From Candidatus Sulfuritelmatomonas gaucii (lineage in GTDB: Bacteria > Acidobacteriota > Terriglobia > Terriglobales > Acidobacteriaceae), in assembly GCA_900290245.1 (NCBI GenBank), contig OKRB01000078.1:30817-94816 (forward strand): DNA of 64,000 nucleotides. The letters are read 5' to 3'. Position 1 is the first letter of the stretch; each line of letters opens with the position of its first letter. Of this stretch, positions 9,094 through 18,304 are shown piece by piece. Position numbers and translations under genes: made by a program. The notes beneath the pieces were generated by a model that had not been told where the DNA came from, made no database searches, and saw only the letters and a list, made by a program, of their open reading frames with translations.

Positions 9094-10068
9094 CTATTTC
9101 GCCGCCTTCACGGTCTCGGTCAGCGCTGGAACCACCTCAAAAAGATCGCCGACGATTCCGTAATCGGCCACTTCGAAGATGGGCGCGTCAGGGTCCTTGT
9201 TGATGGCGACGATGCACTGCGAGCCCTTCATGCCGACGAGGTGCTGGATGGCTCCCGAGATGCCGACGGCGAGATACAGCTTGGGCGCGACGGTCTGGCC
9301 GGAGCTGCCCACCTGCCGCTCCATGGGCAACCAGCCATTGTCGCAGATGGGGCGGGATGCGGCTAGCTCTGCGCCCAGTGCGGCCGCGAGATCTTTTACG
9401 AGGCCGAGGTTCTGTTCCTCCTTGATGCCGCGTCCAACACTGACAATGCGCTGCGCCGAGCCGAGGTCGACGGTCTGTGCCGCCTCGCGGAAAGGCTCGC
9501 CGGGTTCGGTGCGAATCTGCGAGGCGTCAAGATTTGGAGTAAATGTCGTGATGGTTGCCGGGGAAGCGCCGGCGAGGGCATCGACCGCGTCCGCGCGGAA
9601 TGCCCCGGCCTGCGTCGAAACGAAGCAAGGCCCGTTGCCGCTGTGCCGGTAGTTCGCGTTCAACCGCCCCTGCATGAGCTGTCTTGTAAATACGGCCCCG
9701 TCTTCGATGGCGACCACATCGCCGATGAGGGATTGGCCCATGCGTGCTGCGAGTGCCGGCGCATAATCGCGCACCTGGTAGGTGTGCGGAAATACCACTT
9801 GCGTGGGGCCCTGGTTTTGGAGGAGCTGTTCGAGGGCCGCGCAATAGCCGTCCGCTGTGTACGGCGCAAGCAGCGGATGCTCCACGCGGACGACTTTACC
9901 CACGCCTTTGGCCGCGGCTTCGGCGGCGAGTGCCGCGGTCTGCGCGCCGATCACGACTGCCGTGATGTCCTGCGCGGGGCCAAGCTTCAGCGCAGCAGCC
10001 AGTGCCTCCCAGCTTGAGCTTCTGATTCGTCCGCCTCGCTCTTCAAGGATGACCAAAATGCCGCTCAT
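9094..10068 (-). CDS. etfA: Electron transfer flavoprotein, alpha subunit
   Basis: A 324-residue ETF alpha subunit. The C-terminal FAD-binding domain carries the conserved [20 protein letters not shown] stretch and the [11 protein letters not shown] motif; the N-terminal half is the alpha/beta domain shared with EtfB. The start overlaps the etfB stop by four bases, so the two subunits are translationally coupled. With EtfB it forms a soluble FAD/AMP heterodimer that takes electrons from acyl-CoA and related dehydrogenases. The adjoining membrane Fe-S protein is the likely electron acceptor. Confidence 0.95.
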   Translation of the reverse strand: MSGILVILEERGGRIRSSSWEALAAALKLGPAQDITAVVIGAQTAALAAEAAAKGVGKVVRVEHPLLAPYTADGYCAALEQLLQNQGPTQVVFPHTYQVRDYAPALAARMGQSLIGDVVAIEDGAVFTRQLMQGRLNANYRHSGNGPCFVSTQAGAFRADAVDALAGASPATITTFTPNLDASQIRTEPGEPFREAAQTVDLGSAQRIVSVGRGIKEEQNLGLVKDLAAALGAELAASRPICDNGWLPMERQVGSSGQTVAPKLYLAVGISGAIQHLVGMKGSQCIVAINKDPDAPIFEVADYGIVGDLFEVVPALTETVKAAK

Positions 10069-10835
10069 AATACCCGCGCCTCCGTCTTCAGTTTTTCGAT
10101 CAGGGCCGCCGCAGCTTCTTTCGGCGAGCCGGGCAGGATTTGCGTAGACTTCTGCTTCTTTGGCAAGGCGATCTGCTCCAGCACAACCACTGGCGCGGCG
10201 TCGGCGCCGAGCTCTGCCGCAGTCACGGATTTAAGCTCCTTTGTCTTGGCGCGCTTGATGCCCATCAGCGTGGCGTAGCGCAGCTTGGTGCCGCCCGATT
10301 GCATGGTCAGCACTGCAGGCAAGGGCATCTCGATCGACTGGAACCATCCCTCTTCGAGCTCGCGCTTCACGGTAACGCCGGCATCGGTCTTTTCTACGTG
10401 GAGAATGAGCGTGGCGTGGGGAAGGCCAAGCAACTCGGCGGCGATCACGCCGGTTTGGCCCAGCCCGATGTCTTCCGACTGCAACCCGGTGAGCACGAGG
10501 TCGGGGTTTTCGGGTTTGATGGCGGCTGCCAGAAGCTTCGCCACGCCCAGCGCATCCCGTGTGCCGAGATCGTCGCAGACCACTTGAATTGCGCGGTCTG
10601 CGCCCTTGGCGAGCGCCTCTCGAATGGTCTGGCCTGTGCGCTCCGGCCCCGCGCTCAGCGCCACGACTTCGCCGCCGTTCTTCTCTTTGAGCTGCAGCGC
10701 CTCTTCAAGGGCGTAAGCGTCGGGCTCGTTCATGGCCCATTGCAGGTCGGTTTCGTCGATCCACTTGCCGCCGGGGGCGATGCGGACGGGCGCATCGCGA
10801 TCGGGCACTTGTTTGATGGCTACAACGATCTTCAT
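10065..10835 (-). CDS. etfB: Electron transfer flavoprotein, beta subunit
   Basis: A 256-residue ETF beta subunit beginning MKIVVAIKQVPDRDAPVRIA, the usual N-terminus. The AMP-binding region (VLTGLQSEDIGLGQTGVIAAELLG) and the recognition-loop region that docks to partner dehydrogenases are present. Length is typical. It lies 28 bp after the membrane Fe-S oxidoreductase gene and overlaps etfA by four bases, giving the order etfD-etfB-etfA on the minus strand. Confidence 0.95.
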   Translation of the reverse strand: MKIVVAIKQVPDRDAPVRIAPGGKWIDETDLQWAMNEPDAYALEEALQLKEKNGGEVVALSAGPERTGQTIREALAKGADRAIQVVCDDLGTRDALGVAKLLAAAIKPENPDLVLTGLQSEDIGLGQTGVIAAELLGLPHATLILHVEKTDAGVTVKRELEEGWFQSIEMPLPAVLTMQSGGTKLRYATLMGIKRAKTKELKSVTAAELGADAAPVVVLEQIALPKKQKSTQILPGSPKEAAAALIEKLKTEARVL

Positions 10836-10863
10836 CGTGCTTTGCTCCCGAGCTAATTAGATG

Positions 10864-12735
10864 TCATTCCGGCAGTCCGCGCGCAACCAACTGCGCAATG
10901 TCCATTAATTCCGGCGCGCCTTCGCCGCGCGCTGCGAACGCGTCCTGGAACATCGTATTGCAGAAGGGGCAGGCGGCGGCGACGACGTTTGCTCCCGTTG
11001 CGGCCAGCTCCGCCGCACGCACGTGGCTCACGCGGTCGCCTTTCTCCTCGCCGAGGAAGGAAAGGCCGCCGCCGGCTCCGCAACAGAAGCTGCGCTCGCG
11101 CGAGCGTGGTGCTTCGACCAGATCGCCAGCGAGCGCTGCGACCTGGCGAGGCTGGTCGTAGACGCCGCGATAGCGGCCGAGGTAGCAGGGATCGTGGAAG
11201 ACGATTCTTTTCTGGTCTTGAACCGGTTGTAGCTGTGATGCGAAACGCGCAAGAAATTCGCTGTGATGCTCGACCGCGGGCGGCGCGCCAAACTCCTTCC
11301 AATCTTCCTGGATGGTGCGCACGCAATGCGGGCAGATCGATACGATCTTTTTGACCTTGTTCTGCGCCATGGATTCAAGGTTGGCTTCAGCCAATTGCTG
11401 GAAGACGAGATCGTTGCCTAGGCGACGCACGGGATCGCCAGTGCATTTTTCCTTGCGCAGCACGCCGAAGGATGCGCCGAGATGGCGCATGACGCGTACG
11501 AGCGCCAGTACAATCTCACGCCCGCGCGGATCGTATGCGCCCATGCAGCCGAGCCAGAGGCAGTATTCCTGCGTGCCGTCGAAGATGGGAAGGGTATTCT
11601 TCTCCACAAACTTGTCGCGCTCGGTGGCGCTCATGCCCAGCGCATTGCTGCCGCGCTCCAATGCCAGAAAAAGTTTGGCCCCGTAATCGTCTTCCCACGC
11701 GCCGGTGTTCACTGCGCCCCGCCTGAGGCCGATGATGATAGGCAGGTGCTCGATACCCACGGGACACTGAAACTCGCATGCACCGCACGTGGTGCACTGG
11801 AATGCCGCCTCTTGCGCGTTGTACTTGCCGAGCAGCGGTTCCTCCGATGCCGGACTATATTCGTTGAGATAACCGCGCAGACCGAGGACGATTTGTTTCG
11901 GGTTCAGGAGCTTGCCGGTGTTGTTGGCGGGGCAATGCTCGGTGCAGCGCCCGCACTCTACACAGGAGTAGGCCTGCAGGCTCGCGAGGCGCGTGAGATC
12001 CTTGCCGGCGACCAACCCGAAGTCTTCGTCACCGCTGAGTGGGGGAATGCGGCTGAATCCGCCGCGCGACAGGAAGATGGTGAACGGGCTCAGAACCAGG
12101 TGCAGATGCTTGGTATGGGGAATGACGGGAAGGAAGGCGAGCAAAGTGAGCGTGTGCGCCCACCAGAGCGCGCGGGCTGCGAGACTGTCGGGCTGCACGA
12201 AAAATGCGGCCAGATAGGTGACCATCAGCAGAAAAATCAGCAGGGCGACCAGGCCCGATCCCCATGAGAGCTCGCCGAGCCATTTGGGCCGCGCGAAAAA
12301 ACGGCGCACGAAGAGACCAAAGATGCCGATGGCGCAGGCTGCCGCAAATACTGCCGCGATGTAGTAGTAGATTCGGCTCACGGGCTCAGCCGGATCGAGA
12401 AAGGCGGCTCCGAAAGCCGTAGCGCAGTGGTTCAGCGTGACCAAAGCGAAAGCACAAAACGCCCAGAAGACGAATGCGTGAGCGAGGCCGGGGAGAGGCC
12501 GCTCGCGAATGACCTTGGCCTGGAGCATGACTTCCCAAACGAAATCGCGAATGCGTCTGCCAATGGGGAAGAGGTGAAAATCCGCGTCGCTTTTGGATGC
12601 GAGAATCTTGCGGAGAATGGTTCCAAACGGCCGCCAGAAGGCCCAGACCGATGCAACAATCAGCGCCGCAAAAAGCGCGCTCTCCCAGATCGCGAAGTGC
12701 CGGGGCTCAGCCAGAGTTGGGAGGGAGGCCATCAT
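10864..12735 (-). CDS. etfD: Membrane Fe-S oxidoreductase, ETF:quinone oxidoreductase (EtfD/EMO type)
   Basis: About 623 residues. The N-terminal third has several transmembrane helices of the NarI/heme-b-cytochrome type with His residues that could bind heme. Two ferredoxin-type motifs follow, CVECGRCTEHCP (about residue 255) and CTTCGACEFQCP (about 312), then two CCG-domain cysteine sets, including CLWLGCMG, CPHC and FCCGAGGG near the C-terminus. This architecture is the heterodisulfide-reductase-like EtfD/EMO protein that in Mycobacterium and Geobacter/Syntrophus types links EtfBA to menaquinone. Position directly before etfBA fits that role. ATG 12735 was chosen; a TTG at 12750 is also in frame and no site decides between them. 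Confidence 0.85.
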   Translation of the reverse strand: MMASLPTLAEPRHFAIWESALFAALIVASVWAFWRPFGTILRKILASKSDADFHLFPIGRRIRDFVWEVMLQAKVIRERPLPGLAHAFVFWAFCAFALVTLNHCATAFGAAFLDPAEPVSRIYYYIAAVFAAACAIGIFGLFVRRFFARPKWLGELSWGSGLVALLIFLLMVTYLAAFFVQPDSLAARALWWAHTLTLLAFLPVIPHTKHLHLVLSPFTIFLSRGGFSRIPPLSGDEDFGLVAGKDLTRLASLQAYSCVECGRCTEHCPANNTGKLLNPKQIVLGLRGYLNEYSPASEEPLLGKYNAQEAAFQCTTCGACEFQCPVGIEHLPIIIGLRRGAVNTGAWEDDYGAKLFLALERGSNALGMSATERDKFVEKNTLPIFDGTQEYCLWLGCMGAYDPRGREIVLALVRVMRHLGASFGVLRKEKCTGDPVRRLGNDLVFQQLAEANLESMAQNKVKKIVSICPHCVRTIQEDWKEFGAPPAVEHHSEFLARFASQLQPVQDQKRIVFHDPCYLGRYRGVYDQPRQVAALAGDLVEAPRSRERSFCCGAGGGLSFLGEEKGDRVSHVRAAELAATGANVVAAACPFCNTMFQDAFAARGEGAPELMDIAQLVARGLPE

Positions 12736-12861
12736 TGTCGAACGAACCAACGATACACGATAGGCCGCATTGCAGGCTGTGAGCGAGGGGGCCGAACTGA
12801 TTTCCTCGCCACGCGACCCTGGGAGGCGGTCCTATATAAAAAGGGCAGGCAAGGAGCCGCT

Positions 12862-13301
12862 GTGATTCCATTGATTGTTTTGCTGGCTTCGTTTGCCGTA
12901 TTTCGGCTGGCGGGATTCGGCGTTGCCTATTTTGCCGAATGGCAACATGCACTGCGGGCCGCCCTGGGCGTGATGTTTCTGCTTACGGCGTCGGCGCACT
13001 GGGGAAAGCGACGGCCTGACCTGGTTCGGATGGTGCCGCGCGGCTTTGGCAACGCCGGGGTGTGGGTGACGATGACCGGGATCGCCGAGGTGTTGATCGC
13101 GGCTGGGTTGCAGTTTTCCCAAACTGCGCTGCCGGTTGCTGTTGCGGCGGTCGTGATGCTGGTGTGCCTATTTCCTGCGAATCTGAAGGCGGCGCGAGAG
13201 GGCTGACGATCAGCGGCAGGCCGGTGCCGGGATGGCGGCTGAGGCTGCTGATCCAGATTGTTTTTGTGGCAGCGCTAGTGGCGGCGGTCTGGCGGGGGTG
13301 A
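12862..13301 (+). pseudogene. DoxX-like membrane protein, frameshifted near the 3' end
   Basis: Starts at GTG 12862 behind AAGGAG at 12851-12856 and reads 114 residues to a TGA at 13204. The protein has four hydrophobic helices in the pattern of small DoxX-like membrane proteins. The continuation is in the -1 frame from about 13196 to a TGA at 13299: LTISGRPVPGW then a further hydrophobic helix, LLIQIVFVAALVAAVW, giving about 146 residues in total. One missing G in the GGG at 13200-13202 would restore the frame. It is either a real disabling mutation or a sequencing error; the truncated product loses its last helix. Confidence 0.7.
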
Positions 13302-13421
13302 AGTTTCCAGAAGCGGTGCGAAGCCGAGGGCCGGCGTCGCTCGCGTATTCTAGAAGTTGCGGGACACAATGATTGCTCTTTTATCTTCAACTCTTGCTGG
13401 ATGTGTCCTAAAGGACTTTTC

Positions 13422-14360
13422 GTGACCCAATATCTTGTCACCGGAGTGGCCGGCTTTATTGGCCGCTCGATTGCTGCGGCGCTCCTGGCGCGGGGCGAAT
13501 CGGTCCGCGGCGTCGACAGCTTCATCACCGGAAAGCGCGCGAACCTGGCCGGTCTTGAAGCGATGGACTTCATCGTCGGTGACCTGACTGATCCCGCGGT
13601 GTGCGAGCGAGCAAGCGCCGGCGTCGAGATTGTCTTTCACGAGGCGGCGCTGGCATCAGTGCCACGCTCCGTAGCCGATCCTGTGAACACCAATCGCAAC
13701 TGCGTGGATGCGACGCTGAATCTTCTGGTGGCTGCTCGCGCCGCTGGAGTGCGCCGCGTGATCTATGCCGGCTCTTCTTCGGTTTACGGCGATACACCGA
13801 CGCTGCCCAAACATGAAGAGATGTCGCCGAATCCCGTGAGCCCCTATGCCGTGGCCAAGCTGGCGGGCGAGCACTACATGCGCTCCTTTACGCGTGTCTA
13901 CGGGCTTGAGACGGTCACACTACGATACTTCAATGTCTTTGGCCCGTACCAGGACCCGACGTCACATTATTCGGGAGTGCTGGCGATCTTCTGCCGCAAG
14001 ATGCTTGCGGGCGAGCAGCCGACCATCTTTGGAGATGGTGAACAGAGCCGCGATTTCACATACATCGAGAATGTGGTCCAAGGCAACCTGCTGGCTGCGG
14101 CAGCGCCTGCGGACAAGGTCTCAGGGCGTGTGATGAATACGGCTACCGGATCGGCGATCACGCTGAATCAGACATTTGAGATGCTCAGTGGCCTCACCGG
14201 CTATCGTGGCAAGCCGGCCTATGCTGAGCCGCGACAAGGCGATATCCGCAACTCGCTCGCCGATATTCGACTGGCCGGCGAGCTGCTTGGCTACGCGCCC
14301 GAGGTGGACTTCCGCGAAGGGCTGCGCCGCACGGTGGAGTGGTATCGCCAGGGTGCGTGA
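13422..14360 (+). CDS. NAD-dependent sugar-nucleotide epimerase (extended SDR, WbpP/GalE-like)
   Basis: A 312-residue extended short-chain dehydrogenase. GTG 13422 is chosen for the AAAGGA site at 13410-13415 and because the Rossmann motif TGVAGFIG then sits at the very N-terminus. The catalytic residues are in AGSSSVYG and SPYAVAKLAGE (YxxxK). The C-terminal part (FNVFGPYQDP, GDGEQSRDFTYIENVV) is typical of UDP-GlcNAc/UDP-glucose 4-epimerases and related NDP-sugar epimerase/dehydratases. It opens the polysaccharide locus and probably supplies a UDP-hexose or UDP-HexNAc precursor. Substrate specificity cannot be read safely. Confidence 0.85.
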   Translation: MTQYLVTGVAGFIGRSIAAALLARGESVRGVDSFITGKRANLAGLEAMDFIVGDLTDPAVCERASAGVEIVFHEAALASVPRSVADPVNTNRNCVDATLNLLVAARAAGVRRVIYAGSSSVYGDTPTLPKHEEMSPNPVSPYAVAKLAGEHYMRSFTRVYGLETVTLRYFNVFGPYQDPTSHYSGVLAIFCRKMLAGEQPTIFGDGEQSRDFTYIENVVQGNLLAAAAPADKVSGRVMNTATGSAITLNQTFEMLSGLTGYRGKPAYAEPRQGDIRNSLADIRLAGELLGYAPEVDFREGLRRTVEWYRQGA

Positions 14361-14518
14361 AGTCGTCGCGTAGGGTTTCGGCCTGCCAGAGCAGCCATTT
14401 CAGGCCCCGCTCTCTTATGTGACACAAAACACTAACAATCCCATTTGAATCGTAGACACTGGCAGGGAATACTCTGCAACTTTGCTGTGCTTTCTCTGAC
14501 CCCACGGGTCTGCGTCAC

Positions 14519-17074
14519 GTGTTTTTGGGATCGAGGTTTCGTTCGTTGCGGGGCCACTCGCTTATCCAGGAAGACCTTCAAAACAGCACAGCGCCGCAGG
14601 CTTCTTCAGAAGCCACTCGCCACGCCTCGACTTCGTTCCGCGAACTTTGGGGAATCATTTGGCGGCGGCGGAAGTTCATCGCTGCGGTTGAAGGATCGCT
14701 TCTGCTGGCCTGCTTGCTTTACTGCCTGATTGCCCCTAATCAATTTGAAGCTGCCGCCCGCGTGGAATTGCGCACGGCGCCGACCTCCTCGCTGAGCCTC
14801 GACCCGGCAGAGACGTCCGCATCCTCCTCGATCCTCTCCGCTCCAGTTGCACAAGAGACATTGGCCGACGTATTGCGCAGCGACCGCCTAGCGTGGCGAG
14901 TGATCACAGACCTCAAGCTCTACCAGGCGCCCGCATTTCGCGGCAGATTCGGCAGCAAGTTTCCCGGCTTCAATCCCGCGAAGCCATCGCCTGATGCACA
15001 AGCATGGCTGCTCGAACGATTCTCGCGGCGGCTGCATGTGGAAGCGATGCCGCGCACCCTTCTGGTTAAGGTCCGGTTCCGCTGTCGCGACGCGGCACTT
15101 TCGGCCGCGGTGGTCAACGCTCTTATCGGCGAGTATCGCGCGCAGGAAACCGAATCGCAGATTCAGGCTACGGCGCAAGCGTCGAACTGGCTCAGCGCCC
15201 AACTGGCTGAATTGAAGGAACGGGTCGACGCCGACCAGCGGCGGCTGGCTGCTTTCGAAGCACAGCACAAAATTGTGGGTGAACCCGAGATTGATTCGAA
15301 CGGAGACGCCGGCGAAACCGAACACACGGCAGAGCAGCTCGCGATGGACGAATTCAGCCGCCAGCTCGTGACCGCGACAACCGACCGCATCGTTGCCGAG
15401 GCCGAGTACCGCGCTGCTGCGCAAGGAGATCCGGAGCAAGTGATCGCCTCCGATGCGCGCCTGCAGGCAGCAGGCAACTTCGCCACCGCGCTCCTCGAGC
15501 AGATTCACGCTCGCCGCAGTGATCTGGAGCAGGAGCAGGCGCAGCTCAGCGTCGAACATGGCGCCAGTTTTCCGCGCGTAGTTGAAATCGGGCGACAACT
15601 CGAGGACATTGACCGGCAGAAGAAGGCAGAGGATACCAAACTCATCGAGCGCTTTCACGGCAGCTGGCAGACCGCTCTCGATCGCGAAGAATTGGTGCGC
15701 AAGAGCCTGGAGCAGGCCACGAGCGAGGGCATGAAGCTCAACGAGGCCGAAACTGAGGACGCGATCATGCGCCAAGAGGCCAACGCCAGCCACGATCTTT
15801 ACATGCGCGTGCACGAGAAGGCAGAAGAGGCGGGGCTCGCCGCCGGAGTTCATGAATCGAACATTTCGGTCGTTGATGAGGCACGCCAGCCGGTGAAGCC
15901 TGTGGCGCCGGACCTGCCGCTTTATCTCGCGGTCACGTTCTTCGCGGGACTGTGGGTGGCTTTGGGTGCCGCGCTGGTGAGGGAGCAGTCTCAGAAAGCG
16001 GTGGCGGGCGCGAGCGTGGTGCTCTTCATTCTACTGATGGGCGGCGCGGGGCTGCACGCGCAGGCTCCCACGCCCAGCACGTCAGGCCTGCCCACAGGAG
16101 TCGCCAGTTTTCCGCAGACGCAGGAAATGAAAAGTTTGCCCAACCCCAAGGAAGCACCGGCGGTGTGGAATGGCGGCGCTGCTTCCGTGAATGCAGGCAT
16201 ACCTCCGCTTGACGCGGTGCAGACGACCGCGCCCATGCCGGCGCTCATCGCTCCAGGCGATCTTCTTGAAATCAGCGAGTACCACATGCCGGAATTCCGA
16301 TCGACGGTGCGTGTTTCTGTTGCAGGGACTGTTACGCTGCCCATGATCGGGGAAGTGAAGATAGCGGGAATGGACGAGATCCCCGCAGCGCACGCGGTTG
16401 AGGCAGCGCTGGTGGCGAAAGGAATGCTTCTGCATCCGCTCGTTTCCGTGCTGGTGACGGTTTACGCGGGACAGGACGTGAGCGTGCTCGGAGAAGTTAC
16501 GCGGCCGGGCGTTTATCCCTACTCCGTCCACCATCGTTTGCTCGATCTCATTTCCGCAGCATCCGGACTGACGCCCAGCGCGGGGCGCTTGGTGAACATC
16601 ATTCATCAGGATAATCCGAAGACGCCTCACCCTGTTGCACTCGACCCGAATGGAACCGACACCACCGGCGAGCACAATCCTGAATTGGGCGCGGGCGACA
16701 CAGTCGAGGTGAGCCGCGCGGGGCTGGTCTACGTGGTTGGTGATGTCATCCGGCCCGGAGGATTCCCGGTTGACCCGGTGCGGGGGTTGACGATCGTTCA
16801 GGCGGTGGCGTTGGCCTGGGGTCCATCGCAAAACGCGGCTGTGGGCAACGCCGTGCTGATTCGCGAGCAGAAAGACGGCCGCACCATGATTTCTCTTGAC
16901 CTGAAGCGCATGTTGCGCGGCAAGGAACCCGACCAGGCAGTGCAGGACCGCGACATCATCTTTGTTCCCGACTCCATGGCGAAGAACCTGCTGAACCGCA
17001 CCATGGAGTCGGCGATTCAATCAACGATCGGGGTCAGCATCTACTCCGGTCTCGTGTATTCGCAAAGGTATTAG
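14519..17074 (+). CDS. Fused polysaccharide chain-length regulator and outer-membrane export protein (Wzz-Wza)
   Basis: An 851-residue protein joining two normally separate parts. Residues about 40-490 are a Wzz/PCP domain: transmembrane helix 1 (about 53-72), a long periplasmic coiled region rich in Gln/Glu/Ala, and helix 2 (about 464-485). A third hydrophobic stretch at about 494-517 ends LHAQA, which looks like an internal signal peptide with a signal peptidase I site. Residues about 577-851 are a polysaccharide-export/SLBB protein with two SLBB units (VLGEVTRPGVYPY near 655, VVGDVIRPGGFPV near 738). Family knowledge: Wzz sets chain length in the inner membrane, Wza forms the outer-membrane channel. 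The GTG start has no clear ribosome site. Confidence 0.82.
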   Translation: MFLGSRFRSLRGHSLIQEDLQNSTAPQASSEATRHASTSFRELWGIIWRRRKFIAAVEGSLLLACLLYCLIAPNQFEAAARVELRTAPTSSLSLDPAETSASSSILSAPVAQETLADVLRSDRLAWRVITDLKLYQAPAFRGRFGSKFPGFNPAKPSPDAQAWLLERFSRRLHVEAMPRTLLVKVRFRCRDAALSAAVVNALIGEYRAQETESQIQATAQASNWLSAQLAELKERVDADQRRLAAFEAQHKIVGEPEIDSNGDAGETEHTAEQLAMDEFSRQLVTATTDRIVAEAEYRAAAQGDPEQVIASDARLQAAGNFATALLEQIHARRSDLEQEQAQLSVEHGASFPRVVEIGRQLEDIDRQKKAEDTKLIERFHGSWQTALDREELVRKSLEQATSEGMKLNEAETEDAIMRQEANASHDLYMRVHEKAEEAGLAAGVHESNISVVDEARQPVKPVAPDLPLYLAVTFFAGLWVALGAALVREQSQKAVAGASVVLFILLMGGAGLHAQAPTPSTSGLPTGVASFPQTQEMKSLPNPKEAPAVWNGGAASVNAGIPPLDAVQTTAPMPALIAPGDLLEISEYHMPEFRSTVRVSVAGTVTLPMIGEVKIAGMDEIPAAHAVEAALVAKGMLLHPLVSVLVTVYAGQDVSVLGEVTRPGVYPYSVHHRLLDLISAASGLTPSAGRLVNIIHQDNPKTPHPVALDPNGTDTTGEHNPELGAGDTVEVSRAGLVYVVGDVIRPGGFPVDPVRGLTIVQAVALAWGPSQNAAVGNAVLIREQKDGRTMISLDLKRMLRGKEPDQAVQDRDIIFVPDSMAKNLLNRTMESAIQSTIGVSIYSGLVYSQRY

Positions 17075-17076
17075 CG

Positions 17077-18298
17077 ATGCGAACCGCCGCGTGGGCCCTC
17101 TTGTTGATTTTCGTGTTCGCCATCCCCTGGGAGTATTCGCTCGACCTCGGCCATCCGCTGGGCAATGCGGCGCGTATCGCCGGCCTGCTTGTGCTTCTGG
17201 CGGCTATTCCAGCTATGCTGCAGGCCGGACGGATGCGGACTCCCGGCGCATTCTGGTGGTTCACACTTGCCCTGTATCTCTGGCTCTGCTGTTCCTATCT
17301 CTGGACCATCGACGCTGCGGCCACCTTGGCGAGGATGCGCGGCTATTTCCAGGAGATAATGATCGTCTGGCTGGTGTGGGAGTTTGCCGATAGTCCCGCA
17401 GATCTGCGAAGCCTGCTGCGCGCGACGGTTGGCGGCTCGTGGGTGCTGGCCATTCTCACGATCGCGGCGTTTCACTCGCCTGAGGCCATTGCGGCCGGAC
17501 AAATTCGCTTTGTCGCCTACGGCCAGGATGCGAACGAGGTCGCACGTTTTCTCGATCTTGGTTTTCCGCTGGCGGCACTGCTGGTGAATTGTGAACGCCG
17601 CTTGGCGTGGCGGCTCATGGCGCTTGGATTTTTGCCTCTGGGCCTTGTGGCTGTTCTGCTGACCGCCTCGCGTGGTGGATTCATCGCCGCAATCGTTGCA
17701 CTTGGCGGTTCCGCTGCTCTGCTGGCCCGGGGGCACGCGCGCCGCGTTGTCGCAGCCGTCTTAGCGCTGCCGCCGTTCCTGGCCGCGCTCTGGTTCATTA
17801 TTCCCAGCGGCACGCTTGGCCGCGTGGCTACGATTCCCGAGCAGCTTCGCGGCGGTGATTTGAACCAGCGCCTCAACATCTGGTCTGCAGGCTGGCGCGC
17901 GTTCACGCAAGCGACTTGCTGTGCGCTCGGTGTTTCAAACGCACGGCCCGCTGCGGTTGGCGCTGTTGACAGCGCTCATTGTGTGGGCTGTAACGTCGCT
18001 AGTCGCGACTGTCGAGGAGAATCGCACGACGTGGCTGCTTTTCGCGCTGATTGTGACTGCAGGGCGGCTGGCGAAGGAGGATCCACGAGAGCTCGCCAGA
18101 TACTTCTTCGATCCGCGCGAGTTCTCTTCGTTCGTTCCGCAAGGAGCTCTGCAAGCGTGGGGTGAAGGTGCAACAGATGATGTTTTGCCGCAAAAATGGC
18201 CAGGTGCGGCAGATTTGTGGCTGGAACGGACCGCGTCAGAACGCAAAAAGACCGAGTGGTTGGCAGCGCAAATAGACATTCTTAGATTGGGGAGTTAA
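17077..18298 (+). pseudogene. O-antigen ligase/polymerase (Wzy-like), broken by an internal out-of-frame deletion
   Basis: The first 278 or so codons from ATG 17077 encode a multi-helix protein of the Wzy/WaaL O-antigen ligase family, including the LTASRGGFIAA segment and the periplasmic-loop start GGDLNQRLNIWSAGWRAFTQA. Homology then stops at about 17910. The expected C-terminal helices resume in another frame: LAVRSVFQTHGPLRLALL from about 17912, then VTSLVATVEENRTTWLLFAL and a soluble tail to a stop at 18298. The missing piece would be the rest of the periplasmic loop and one or more helices, roughly 50 residues by comparison with the family. As written, no working polymerase is made. It begins two bases after the Wzz-Wza stop. 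Confidence 0.75.
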
Positions 18299-18304
18299 GT
18301 AGGG

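Noticed and set aside
16082..17020. Minus-strand frame of 312 codons opposite the Wza-like domain
   Set aside because: The plus strand encodes clear SLBB units; the minus product is Arg/His-rich shadow coding.
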